Both the position numbers and the translations under genes were made by a program. The notes beneath the pieces were generated by a model that worked only from the letters and a program-made list of their open reading frames with translations, had not been told where the DNA came from and did not search any database. A stretch of 64,000 nucleotides of DNA from Nocardioides sp. Soil774 (GTDB lineage: Bacteria > Actinomycetota > Actinomycetes > Propionibacteriales > Nocardioidaceae): NCBI RefSeq assembly GCF_001428125.1, contig NZ_LMSM01000001.1, positions 63,306 through 127,305 of the forward strand, given 5' to 3'. Positions 33,752 through 41,462 of this stretch are shown piece after piece. Every line of letters begins with the position of its first letter. Position 1 is the stretch's first letter.

Positions 33752-35929
33752 TCAGCGCCGGCGAGCCCGCTGGCGCGCGATCAGCTCGTCGTGCAGGTGG
33801 CGTACGCCGACGTGGCGGCGCCACTCGCCGTCCGAGCCGAGCTCCCACGCCGTGGTGTCGTCGTCGAGCGCGAGGTCGAGCAGGGCGCCGACCTCGTCGA
33901 CGACGTGCGGGCTGCGCAGGCGTACGAGCACCTCCACGCGGCGGTCGAGGTTGCGGTGCATCATGTCGGCCGAGCCGATCCAGGCGGCCGGGTCGCCGCC
34001 GTTGTCGAACCAGAACACGCGGCTGTGCTCGAGGAACCGACCCAGCACCGAGCGCACCCGCACCGTCTCCGACAGCCCCGGCACCGCGGGGCGCAGCGCG
34101 CAGATGCCGCGGATCAGCAGCTCGACGCGTACGCCGGCCTGCGAGGCGAGGTAGAGCGCGTCGATCACCGCCTCGTCGACCACCGAGTTGGCCTTGATCC
34201 GGATCCCTGCGGGCCGGCCCGCCTGGTGGTGGGCGACCTCCTGGTGGATCTGCGTGACGAGGCCGTCGCGGACGTTGTCGGGCGCGACCAGCAGGTTGTC
34301 GTAGGTGGTGTTGCGGCTGATGCCGGACAGGTTGTTGAACAGCAGCGCCACGTCCTCGCCGATGGCGGGGTCGGCGGTCAGCAGGCCGAGGTCCTCGTAG
34401 AGCCGCGCGGTCTTGGGGTTGTAGTTGCCGGTGCCGAGGTGGACGTAGCGCCGGATGCCCTCGGGCTCGTCGCGCACGACCATCGAGAGCTTGCAGTGGG
34501 TCTTGAGCCCGACGACGCCGTAGACGACGTGGCAGCCGGCGTGCTCGAGCTTGCGCGCCCAGCGGATGTTGGCCTGCTCGTCGAAGCGGGCCTTGATCTC
34601 CACGATCACCAGGACCTGCTTGCCGGCCTGGGCGGCGTCGACGAGGGCGTCGATGATCGGGCTGTCGCCCGACGTGCGGTAGAGCGTCTGCTTGATCGCC
34701 AGGACGTGCGGGTCGGCGGCCGCCTGCTCGAGGAAGCGCTGCACCGACGTCGCGAACGAGTCGTAGGGGTGGTGCAGCAGCACGTCGCGGCGCGCCACCG
34801 AGTCGAAGACGTCGACGGGGGAGGCCGACTCGACCTCGGCCAGGCTGGGGTGCGTCGAGGGCAGGAACGCGGCGTACTTGAGGTCGTCGCGCGGCAGGTC
34901 GGCGATCGAGTGCAGCCCGGTGAGGTCGAGCGGGCCGGGCAGCGAGACCACCTCGTCGCGACCGACGCCGAGCTCGGAGACGAGCAGGTCGAGCACCTTG
35001 GGGTCCATCGACTGCTCGACCTCGAGGCGCACAGGGGCGCCGAAGCGGCGCCGCAGCAGCTCCTTCTCGAGGGCCTTGAGCAGGTTCTCCGCGTCGTCCT
35101 CCTCGACCTCGAGGTCCTCGTTGCGGGTGACGCGGAAGGTGTGGGCGCCCAGCACCTCCATGCCGGGGAAGAGGCGCTTGAGGTGCTCGCCGATGACGTC
35201 CTCGATCGGCACGAAGCGCTGGTTGCCCAGCCCGACGAAGCGGCCGAAGGTCGGCGGCACCTTGACGCGCGCGAAGTGCTCCGTGCCCGTCTTGGGGTGG
35301 CGTACGACGACCGCGAGGTTGAGCGACAGCCCCGAGATGTAGGGGAAGGGGTGGGCCGGGTCGACGGCGAGGGGGGTGAGGACGGGAAAGATCCGGTCCT
35401 TGAAGAGCTTCTTGCAGACCTTCTGCTCCTCGCGGTCCAGCTCGGACCACCGCACGATCTCGATGCCGTGGCCGCCGAGCTCGGGCAGCAGGTCGACCAG
35501 TGCCTGCGCGTGCCGCTCCATGAGCTCGCGGCTGCTGGTCCACAGCTGCTCGAGCTGCTCGCGCGGCATGAGCCCGCTCGCCGCGCGCACCGCGACGCCG
35601 GCGTCGATGCGGCGCTTGAGGCCGGCCACGCGGACCATGAAGAACTCGTCGAGGTTGCTGGCGAAGATCGCCAGGAACCGCACCCGCTCCAGCAGTGGCA
35701 GGGCGGTGTCCTCGGCGAGCTCGAGCACGCGCTGGTTGAAGCGGACCCACGAGACCTCGCGGTCGATGAAGCGGTCGTCGAACTTCTCCACCGCCTCGAT
35801 GGCCGCCTCGTCAGGCGTGTAGGGCGGCTCGACGTCGAAGACCTCGCTCGGGTGGCCGAAGGGCACCGCGACCGGTCCCTCCTCGACGGACGGCGAGGCA
35901 GCGCTGGTGAGGGTGGCCGGGTCCGTCAT
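33752..35929 (-). CDS. ppk1: Polyphosphate kinase
   Basis: A 725-aa PPK1 that makes inorganic polyphosphate from ATP. The N-terminal domain has [19 protein letters not shown] and [13 protein letters not shown]. The C-terminal phospholipase-D-like domains show [22 protein letters not shown] and [13 protein letters not shown]. The autophosphorylated His is in [21 protein letters not shown], and a second His segment reads YLASQAG with IRGICALRP nearby. The ATG has no strong ribosome-binding site. Its place beside PiT, DUF47 and pst genes forms a phosphate uptake and storage block. Confidence 0.95.
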   Translation of the reverse strand: MTDPATLTSAASPSVEEGPVAVPFGHPSEVFDVEPPYTPDEAAIEAVEKFDDRFIDREVSWVRFNQRVLELAEDTALPLLERVRFLAIFASNLDEFFMVRVAGLKRRIDAGVAVRAASGLMPREQLEQLWTSSRELMERHAQALVDLLPELGGHGIEIVRWSELDREEQKVCKKLFKDRIFPVLTPLAVDPAHPFPYISGLSLNLAVVVRHPKTGTEHFARVKVPPTFGRFVGLGNQRFVPIEDVIGEHLKRLFPGMEVLGAHTFRVTRNEDLEVEEDDAENLLKALEKELLRRRFGAPVRLEVEQSMDPKVLDLLVSELGVGRDEVVSLPGPLDLTGLHSIADLPRDDLKYAAFLPSTHPSLAEVESASPVDVFDSVARRDVLLHHPYDSFATSVQRFLEQAAADPHVLAIKQTLYRTSGDSPIIDALVDAAQAGKQVLVIVEIKARFDEQANIRWARKLEHAGCHVVYGVVGLKTHCKLSMVVRDEPEGIRRYVHLGTGNYNPKTARLYEDLGLLTADPAIGEDVALLFNNLSGISRNTTYDNLLVAPDNVRDGLVTQIHQEVAHHQAGRPAGIRIKANSVVDEAVIDALYLASQAGVRVELLIRGICALRPAVPGLSETVRVRSVLGRFLEHSRVFWFDNGGDPAAWIGSADMMHRNLDRRVEVLVRLRSPHVVDEVGALLDLALDDDTTAWELGSDGEWRRHVGVRHLHDELIARQRARRR

Positions 35930-35974
35930 GGACCAAGTGTGGCACCGGCAGGTGAACGAGGGATGACGCGTCGC

Positions 35975-36337
35975 TCAGTAGACGAGCGCCTGCACGCCCT
36001 CGCCCAGGACCTGCTCGGTGAAGACCGCCGCGCCGGCGATCGTGACGCCCTGCCGCAGGTCGGCCTCGCCGATCTGGCGTCGCGCGGCGCACTGCGAGCA
36101 GACGGTGATGGTGCCGCTCGTCAGGACCGCGGCCATCAGCTGGTGGAGCGGGGTCGCGAGGGGGAGGTCGAAGGCCTCGGCCCGCCCCGGCACGCCGAAC
36201 CACGCGGCCTCGCCGGTGAGCCACAGGGAGACCTGTGCCCCGGACGCAGCCGCGGCGGCGGCGACGGTGAAGGCCTGGTTGCAGCGCTCGGCGTCGTCGG
36301 CTCCGCAGGTGACCTTGACGACGAGTGGGCGCGACAT
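35975..36337 (-). CDS. DsrE/DsrF-like family protein
   Basis: A 120-aa small cytosolic protein of the DsrE fold. It begins VVKVTCGADDAERCNQAFTVA and has the family's central strand VSLWLTGEAAWF. Cysteines are in TCGADD, RCNQ and a CSQC pair in TITVCSQCAARR. DsrE proteins move sulfur between carriers. A CSQC pair could hold persulfide, but this is inference. The gene is divergent from the nitrobindin gene and 46 bases downstream of the ppk1 start region. Confidence 0.78.
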   Translation of the reverse strand: MSRPLVVKVTCGADDAERCNQAFTVAAAAAASGAQVSLWLTGEAAWFGVPGRAEAFDLPLATPLHQLMAAVLTSGTITVCSQCAARRQIGEADLRQGVTIAGAAVFTEQVLGEGVQALVY

Positions 36338-36347
36338 GGGGCCACAC

Positions 36348-36353
36348 TAGAGT
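36348..36353 (+). promoter_or_regulatory. Leaderless -10 element (TAGAGT)
   Basis: TAGAGT ends six bases before the ATG at 36360. Confidence 0.5.
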
Positions 36354-36359
36354 GCTGCC

Positions 36360-36854
36360 ATGCCCTTCGAGCTGCCCGACAACCTGCACCCCAACTGCGG
36401 CCCCGTCGCCTGGCTGCTCGGCACCTGGCGCGGCAACGGCCACGGCGACTACCCGACGATCGAGAAGTTCCAGTTCGGCCAGGAGCTGATCTTCACCCAC
36501 GACGGTCGACCGTTCTTCCACTACATGGCGCGCGCGTGGATCGTCGACGAGGGCGGTGAGTTCGTCCGCGACGCGGCGATGGAGACCGGCTTCCTGCGCT
36601 GCCCCGAGCCCGGCAAGGTCGAGCTCCTGCTCGCGCACAACATCGGCTTCTCCGAGGTCTGGTACGGCGCGGCCGAGGGCGGCAAGGTCGAGATGCACAC
36701 CGCCGGGGTGTCGTTCACCGAGACGGCCAAGGAGGTCGAGCGCGGGTCGCGGATGTACGGCAACGTCGACGGCGACCTCCTCTACGCCTACGACATGGCG
36801 GCGGTCGGCCAGGAGCTGCAGCCCCACCTCTGGGCGCGCCTGAAGCGCGCGTAG
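36360..36854 (+). CDS. FABP/nitrobindin family heme-binding protein (peroxynitrite isomerase type)
   Basis: A 164-aa ten-strand beta-barrel protein. The opening motif WLLGTWRGNGHGDYPTI (GxWxGxG) near residues 19-35 is the family hallmark, and the C-terminal strand (LQPHLWARLKRA) holds the His that would bind heme. Nitrobindins bind ferric heme and isomerise peroxynitrite. The ATG follows a TAGAGT leaderless box. It ends four bases before the Fur-family gene, so they are probably co-transcribed. Confidence 0.85.
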   Translation: MPFELPDNLHPNCGPVAWLLGTWRGNGHGDYPTIEKFQFGQELIFTHDGRPFFHYMARAWIVDEGGEFVRDAAMETGFLRCPEPGKVELLLAHNIGFSEVWYGAAEGGKVEMHTAGVSFTETAKEVERGSRMYGNVDGDLLYAYDMAAVGQELQPHLWARLKRA

Positions 36855-36858
36855 CCCG

Positions 36859-37299
36859 ATGAGCGACGACCTCGCAGCCCGGCTGCGTGAGCAGGGCCTG
36901 AGGCTCACGCCCCAGCGCGAGCTGATCCTGGCCGCGGTCGAGCAGCTCGGCCACGCCACGCCCGACGAGGTGCTCGCCCACGTGCGCGGCCAGGTCCGCT
37001 CGGTCAACGCCTCCACCGTCTACCGCACGCTCGAGGTGCTCGAGGAGCTCGGGCTGGTGCGCCACACGCACCTCAGCGACCGGGCGCCGACCTATCACTC
37101 GACGCGTGAGCACGAGCACGTGCACGCGGTCTGCCGCAGCTGCCGCGCGGTGACGTCGTACGACACCGAGGTGGTCGCGCCGCTGGTCGAGCGCCTCGCG
37201 GCCGACGGGTTCACCGTCGACGTCGGCCACCTCGCGGTCTTCGGTGTCTGCGCCGACTGCGCTGGTCGCGAAACCGGCGGGCGCGGGGACCCGACCTAG
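36859..37299 (+). CDS. Fur family transcriptional regulator
   Basis: A 146-aa metalloregulator. The N-terminal winged helix reads RLTPQRELILAAVEQLGHATPDEVLAHV and VNASTVYRTLEVLEELGLV. The metal-sensing and dimerisation half has HEHVHAVCRSC (first CxxC) and VCADC (second). The overall pattern is closer to Zur or FurA than to PerR, but metal specificity cannot be set by eye. It lies immediately after the heme-binding nitrobindin gene and before ygfZ, which suggests iron or redox control. It ends about 10 bases before ygfZ, which has its own TAGACT box. Confidence 0.88.
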   Translation: MSDDLAARLREQGLRLTPQRELILAAVEQLGHATPDEVLAHVRGQVRSVNASTVYRTLEVLEELGLVRHTHLSDRAPTYHSTREHEHVHAVCRSCRAVTSYDTEVVAPLVERLAADGFTVDVGHLAVFGVCADCAGRETGGRGDPT

Positions 37300-37302
37300 A
37301 CT
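37297..37302 (+). promoter_or_regulatory. Leaderless -10 element of ygfZ (TAGACT)
   Basis: TAGACT ends six bases before the ATG at 37309. Its first bases form the stop codon of the Fur gene, repeating the fused stop-promoter seen at 2001. Confidence 0.5.
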
Positions 37303-37308
37303 CGGGGC

Positions 37309-38256
37309 ATGGCCAGCCCCTTCCTCACCCTGCCCGGAGCCGTCGCCGGCGACGGCATCGACGCGCCCGTGGCCGCCCACTACGGCTCGTTCAACACCGA
37401 GCAGCGCAGCCTCGCCCGCGGCGAGGGCTTCGTGGACCTCTCGCACCGCGACGTGCTGCGGATCTCCGGTCCCGACCGGCTCTCGTGGCTGCACAACCTG
37501 ACCACGCAGTACTTCGACGGGCTCGCGCCGGGCGTCTGGACGCAGGCGCTGGTGCTCAGCCCGCAGGGCCACGTCGAGCACGCGTTCACCGGGGTGGACG
37601 ACGGCGAGTCCTTCACCGCGCACACCGAGCCCGGCGCCGGCGAGGCGCTGGTCGGCTGGCTGGAGCGGATGAAGTTCATGACCCGCGTCGAGGTCTCGCT
37701 GGTCGACGACCTCGCCGTGATGTGGCGCCCGGGCGGGGCGCCGTCCCGCGGGACGGGCCGCTACGACCTGGTGCCGCGCGAGCGCATGGCGGCGTACGCC
37801 GACGCTGCCGAGCCGGCGTGCGGCCTGTGGGCCTTCGAGGCGCTGCGCATCGAGCGCGGTGAGCCGCGGTTCGGCATCGACACCGACCACCGCACGATCC
37901 CCAACGAGGTCGGCTGGATCGGCCCGGCGGTGCACCTCGACAAGGGCTGCTACCGCGGCCAGGAGACCGTCGCGCGGGTGCACACCCTCGGCCGGCCGCC
38001 GCGCCGGCTGGTGCTGCTGCACCTCGACGGCTCGGAGAACCGGCTGCCCGCCGCCGGCTCGCCGGTGTCCTACGACGGCCGCGACATCGGCTTCGTCGGC
38101 TCCAGCGCGCGCCACCACGAGCTCGGGCCGATCGCGCTCGCGCTGGTCAAGCGCAACGTGCCCGTCGACGCGACCCTCGCCGTCGACGAGATGCCGGCAG
38201 CGCAGGAGGTTGTCGTGGACCCGGAGGTCGGGCTGCACGTGCGGCCGCTGCGCTGA
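37309..38256 (+). CDS. ygfZ: Folate-binding protein YgfZ (GcvT-like, Fe-S assembly)
   Basis: A 315-aa aminomethyltransferase-like protein. The folate-binding signature KGCYRGQETVARVHTLG near residue 205 is the YgfZ hallmark. The N terminus (GSFNTEQRSLARGEGFVDLSHRDVLRISGPDRLSWLHNLTTQ) fits the family. It uses tetrahydrofolate and helps repair or assemble iron-sulfur clusters such as in MiaB. ATG 37309 is supported by the TAGACT box. It converges on mshD across a 66-bp palindrome. Confidence 0.9.
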   Translation: MASPFLTLPGAVAGDGIDAPVAAHYGSFNTEQRSLARGEGFVDLSHRDVLRISGPDRLSWLHNLTTQYFDGLAPGVWTQALVLSPQGHVEHAFTGVDDGESFTAHTEPGAGEALVGWLERMKFMTRVEVSLVDDLAVMWRPGGAPSRGTGRYDLVPRERMAAYADAAEPACGLWAFEALRIERGEPRFGIDTDHRTIPNEVGWIGPAVHLDKGCYRGQETVARVHTLGRPPRRLVLLHLDGSENRLPAAGSPVSYDGRDIGFVGSSARHHELGPIALALVKRNVPVDATLAVDEMPAAQEVVVDPEVGLHVRPLR

Positions 38257-38263
38257 TCGCTCG

Positions 38264-38329
38264 GGGTAGTTAGGGACGTACTGGTAGGAGATCCGAGCGA
38301 TCTACCTACTGAAGCGTCCCTAACTACCC
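38264..38329. repeat. 66-bp palindrome between ygfZ and mshD
   Basis: A perfect 15-bp arm, GGGTAGTTAGGGACG (38264-38278), pairs with its complement at 38315-38329. The centre has a second, imperfect pairing (GTAGGAGATC with GATCTACCTAC) and an internal CCGAGCGATC (38293-38302) complementary to GATCGCTCGG just outside (38255-38264). It lies between convergent genes, so it may terminate both. It also resembles the palindromes that bracket the DUF559 genes, but no DUF559 gene is next to it. Confidence 0.75.
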
Positions 38330-38337
38330 GGACAGGG

Positions 38338-39150
38338 TCAGGCCAGACGGCGGTACTGCACGTGCGTGTCGCGCGCCGCGTGCTCGAAGCCGAGGCGTGA
38401 GTAGACCGCGACCGCGGGCGCGTTGTCGGACTCGACGTAGAGCAGGACCTCATCCACGCCGCGCGCCGCGAGGTGGTGCAGCCCGGCGAGGGTGAGGACC
38501 TTGCCGAGCCCGCGCCCCTGCGCCTGCGGCGAGACGCCGACGACGTAGACCTCCCCGAGACGGGCGTCGTGCTGCTTGGTCCAGTGGAAGCCGAGCATCC
38601 CGGTCGCGTCCTCGGCGACGAGAAGCCCGGCCGGGTCGAACCACGGCTCGGCCATCCTGCGGGCGAGGTTGTCGGCGTCCATCGCGCCCTGCTCCGGGTG
38701 GTGCGCGAAGGCGGCGCCGTTGACCCGGACAACGTCGGCCGCGTCGGAGTCGCGGTAGGACCGGACGGCGACGCCCGGCGGCAGCTCGAGCCGAGGCAGC
38801 TCCACCGACGCCGCTCGTCGCATCACCCACAGGTCGCGCACCCGCTCCCAGCCGTGGCTCGCGGCGAGCCGCGCGGCGGCCGGGTGGTCGCCGTGGGACC
38901 ACGCCGTCATGTCGTCGTACGCCGACTCGGCGCGGGCCAGCAGGGCCGACCCCACGCCGCAGCCGCGGTGCTCGGGGTGCACCGCGAGGCTCAGGTCGCC
39001 GTCGTGCAGCAGCGCGAAGCCGCCGTCGGCCACCACGACCCGGGCCCGGCCGTCGGCCAGCGCCATGCTCGCGGCCTCGTCGAGCGGGGAGGCTCCGTCC
39101 GCGGCCTCCGCGGCGGCGGCGATCCGGCTGACCTCGGCGTGCTCGTCCAC
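38338..39150 (-). CDS. mshD: Mycothiol synthase
   Basis: A 270-aa tandem GNAT protein. The first acetyl-CoA loop is VHPEHRGCGVGSALL near residue 58 and the second, catalytic one is GVSPQAQGRGLGKVLTLAGLHHL near residue 205. The C terminus reads VYSRLGFEHAARDTHVQYRR. MshD acetylates Cys-GlcN-Ins to mycothiol, the main thiol of actinobacteria, in the cytosol. GTG 39150 starts it. It is followed downstream by the ygfZ palindrome and preceded by the DUF559 cassette B; glnR lies beyond. The mshD-glnR neighbourhood is seen in mycobacteria. Confidence 0.93.
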   Translation of the reverse strand: MDEHAEVSRIAAAAEAADGASPLDEAASMALADGRARVVVADGGFALLHDGDLSLAVHPEHRGCGVGSALLARAESAYDDMTAWSHGDHPAAARLAASHGWERVRDLWVMRRAASVELPRLELPPGVAVRSYRDSDAADVVRVNGAAFAHHPEQGAMDADNLARRMAEPWFDPAGLLVAEDATGMLGFHWTKQHDARLGEVYVVGVSPQAQGRGLGKVLTLAGLHHLAARGVDEVLLYVESDNAPAVAVYSRLGFEHAARDTHVQYRRLA

Positions 39151-39173
39151 GCCGCCGACCCTAGCGGCCGATC

Positions 39174-39219
39174 AGTGGGGAAGGTCGTCCTCGACATGTC
39201 ACGACGAGCTTCCCCACTC
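39174..39219. repeat. Palindromic repeat B, copy at the DUF559 3' end
   Basis: AGTGGGGAAG (39174-39183) pairs with CTTCCCCACT (39209-39218); inner TCGTC pairs with GACGA. Bases 39177-39219 are identical over 43 positions to 40233-40275. The copy overlaps the end of the DUF559 gene: it supplies the last residues and the TGA at 39199-39201. Confidence 0.85.
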
Positions 39220-40167
39220 GTGCCTGCCCACGTCGCAACCGGCGCCGCAGGGGCGGGGTACGCCGTCCCAGCCGCGGTCGCGGAACAGCACGGCCAGGCG
39301 GGCTGCCGTCCGGCACGGGGTGGTGAAGACCTGCCGGTAGCGCAACCGCGGTGCCACCTTGCCGCGGGCGAGGTCGTCGAGGTCGCGGTCGGCGTCGTCG
39401 TCGCGCGCCTCCGAGCCGTCGTGCAGCTGTCCGTCGAGCTCCACGACCAGGTCGAGGTCGTCGTGCGCGACGTCGCGGTACTCCGTGCCGCCCTCACCGT
39501 CGACCCGGGCCTGTCGCAACGTGGGCTCGGGCAGGGCATGCGGTCGCAGCACCCTGACGAGGTAGCCGTGCTCGAGCACGCTGTGGGTGCCGTGCTCGAG
39601 GTCGTCGAGCAGCTCAGTCAGGAGTCGTCGCCGACGCAGCCGCTTGCGCCGCTCGACCTCGCCCCGCAGCCGCGCGGCCACCGTGCGGCGGGCGCCGACG
39701 ACGGAGGCAAGGGCCGAGATCGCGGCCAGGTCGTCGGCCGAGCGGTGCGCCACCTCGACCGCGGCCACCTCGACCCGCACCCGCGGTGGGGACAGGTTCC
39801 ACTGCACACGGTCCTCCAGCCCGCGCACCCGCTGGATCCGCACCCCCTGCTGTGGCGCGACCCGCCGCGACCAGTCCACCGCCACGTCGACGGGACCCTT
39901 CGGCGCGGCGTCCTTGCCCGGCCGGTGCAGCGCGGACTCGCGGTGCAGCGCCGACCGACCCGCGTAGAGGACCGCCGCCCAGCTCCGCTGCGTCCAGGTC
40001 GGCGTGCCGGTGTGGGTGAGGTAGACCCCGGGGTGGAGGACGACCAGCTCCCGCCGACGCAGCATCGTGTCGATCCGAGCCTGGGTGACCTCGGCCGCGA
40101 GCAGCTGGGCGCGCGTCACCACACCGGCCTGGGCGGCGAGGTGGTCGGCGAGGGCGTCGAGCGGCAT
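39199..40167 (-). CDS. DUF559 endonuclease-fold protein with AbiEi-like N-terminal domain (cassette B)
   Basis: A 322-aa protein with the same architecture as the one at 30894-31856. The N-terminal AbiEi-type winged helix reads QAGVVTRAQLLAAEVTQARI and LVVLHPGVYLTHTG. The C-terminal DUF559 half has SVLEHGYL (Glu199), YRDVAH (Asp232) and VVELDGQLH (Glu243-x-Asp245). Its last residues and stop are encoded by repeat B. ATG 40167 matches the family start; GTG 40200 would add 11 residues. It lies between mshD and glnR. Nuclease activity is predicted only. Identity to the cassette A protein is low apart from these motifs. Confidence 0.78.
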   Translation of the reverse strand: MPLDALADHLAAQAGVVTRAQLLAAEVTQARIDTMLRRRELVVLHPGVYLTHTGTPTWTQRSWAAVLYAGRSALHRESALHRPGKDAAPKGPVDVAVDWSRRVAPQQGVRIQRVRGLEDRVQWNLSPPRVRVEVAAVEVAHRSADDLAAISALASVVGARRTVAARLRGEVERRKRLRRRRLLTELLDDLEHGTHSVLEHGYLVRVLRPHALPEPTLRQARVDGEGGTEYRDVAHDDLDLVVELDGQLHDGSEARDDDADRDLDDLARGKVAPRLRYRQVFTTPCRTAARLAVLFRDRGWDGVPRPCGAGCDVGRHEWGSSS

Positions 40168-40232
40168 GGCGTACGTCTGCCCCGCCCGGCGGGTGCCCAC
40201 CCGGCCACCGGCCCGGCTGTGGACAACGCAGC

Positions 40233-40275
40233 GGGGAAGGTCGTCCTCGACATGTCACGACGAGCTTCCCCACTC
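40233..40275. repeat. Palindromic repeat B, upstream copy
   Basis: An exact 43-base copy of 39177-39219 in the same orientation, 65 bases before the DUF559 ATG. The arms GGGGAAG and CTTCCCC pair around an inner TCGTC/GACGA stem. It ends seven bases before the glnR stop. Confidence 0.85.
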
Positions 40276-40281
40276 CCGTGG

Positions 40282-41010
40282 CTACGACGAGGTGCTGCGG
40301 CTCCGAGCGGCGTCGGCGGCGTCGTCGGACTCCCGGGTCGGCACCACGAAGCGGTAGCCGACGTTGCGGACCGTGCCGATGTGGTGCTCATGCTCGGCGC
40401 CGAGCTTGGCGCGCAGGCGGCGCACGTGGACGTCGACGGTGCGGGTGCCGCCGAAGTAGTCGTAGCCCCAGACCTCCTGGAGCAGCTGCTCGCGGCTGAA
40501 GACGCGGCCGGGGTGCTGGGCGAGGTACTTCAGGAGCTCGAACTCCTTGTAGGTCAGGTCGAGCGGGCGCCCGCCGATGCGCGCGGTGTAGGTGGCGTCG
40601 TCGACCACCACCTCGCCGCGGTGGATCACGTGGGCCGACGGGTCGTCGGGGGAGGCGGCACCGGCACGCCCGATCGCGAGGCGGATCCGGGCGTCGAGCT
40701 CGGCGGGGCCGCAGGTGTGGAGCACGACGTCGTCCATGCCCCAGTCGTGGGCCACGACGGCGAGCCCGCCCTCGGTGACGACGAGCAGGACGGGTGCGTC
40801 GGCGCCGGTGGTGCGGATCAGCCGGCACAGGTCGCGGGCGGCAGCGAGGTCCTGGCGGCCGTCGACGAGCACGAGGTCGGCCTCGGGCGCCTCGAGCAGG
40901 GCGCTGCCCTGGGAGGGGAGGATCTTGACCGAGTGCGAGAGCAGAGCGAGGCCGGGGAGCACCTCGGCGGAGGGCTGCAGCGCGCTGGTGAGCAGCAGCA
41001 GTGCGCTCAT
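40282..41010 (-). CDS. glnR: Nitrogen-response orphan regulator GlnR
   Basis: A 242-aa OmpR-type regulator that closely follows GlnR: it opens [19 protein letters not shown], has Asp50 in [10 protein letters not shown], and a winged-helix domain with [50 protein letters not shown] and [12 protein letters not shown]. The receiver lacks most of the classic phosphorylation pocket; GlnR is thought to work as a phosphorylation-independent dimer. It controls ammonium assimilation genes. ATG 41010 is chosen because GAGGAGG lies 8 bases upstream; a frame extends to 41058. It is divergent from the MoaD-like gene and precedes cassette B and mshD. Confidence 0.93.
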   Translation of the reverse strand: MSALLLLTSALQPSAEVLPGLALLSHSVKILPSQGSALLEAPEADLVLVDGRQDLAAARDLCRLIRTTGADAPVLLVVTEGGLAVVAHDWGMDDVVLHTCGPAELDARIRLAIGRAGAASPDDPSAHVIHRGEVVVDDATYTARIGGRPLDLTYKEFELLKYLAQHPGRVFSREQLLQEVWGYDYFGGTRTVDVHVRRLRAKLGAEHEHHIGTVRNVGYRFVVPTRESDDAADAARSRSTSS

Positions 41011-41056
41011 GGCCTGGGCCTCCTCGTCCGCCGGGGGATGAGGAAGGATATCCCGC

Positions 41057-41353
41057 ATGAGCGCAGCGCCCGGAGCCGATCAGGCTCGTGAGACGGTCAC
41101 CGTCCGCTACTGGGCCGGCGCGCGCGCCGCGGCCGGGACGGCGGAAGACGTGTTCGAGGTGGGCGGGGACGTCACCCTCGCCGAGGTCGTACGCCGGGTG
41201 CTGGAACGCCACCCCGACGACCGGACGGCCCGGACCATCGCCGTCTGCTCGGTGCTGGTGGGCGACAGGCCGGTGCGCTCGCAGGACCCGGCCGCGGTCA
41301 CGATCTCGCCCGGATCTGTGGTGGAGATGCTGCCGCCCTTCGCGGGTGGCTGA
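41057..41353 (+). CDS. MoaD/ThiS family sulfur-carrier protein
   Basis: A 98-aa ubiquitin-like protein ending in Gly-Gly (EMLPPFAGG), the thiocarboxylation site. It starts with [15 protein letters not shown], typical of MoaD. It may carry sulfur for molybdopterin synthesis or another pathway. A molybdenum hydroxylase is encoded at 5.9 kb, but no moa genes are nearby, so the pathway is not fixed. It is divergent from glnR with only 46 bases between them. ATG 41057 is the first start. Confidence 0.83.
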   Translation: MSAAPGADQARETVTVRYWAGARAAAGTAEDVFEVGGDVTLAEVVRRVLERHPDDRTARTIAVCSVLVGDRPVRSQDPAAVTISPGSVVEMLPPFAGG

Positions 41354-41462
41354 GCGCGGCGGTCGCGGATGCGGTAGAACTGCGTTTCGACAGGCCTCCT
41401 ACGGGGGATGGCTTGCGTGTCGTGCACGGGTGTGCCGACATGAGTCCAAGGGGGACAACAGA

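Noticed and set aside
39168..40280. Insertion sequence for cassette B
   Set aside because: The product is DUF559, not a transposase, and the flanks are direct palindromes with no obvious target-site duplication; it is reported as a cassette of unknown mobility.
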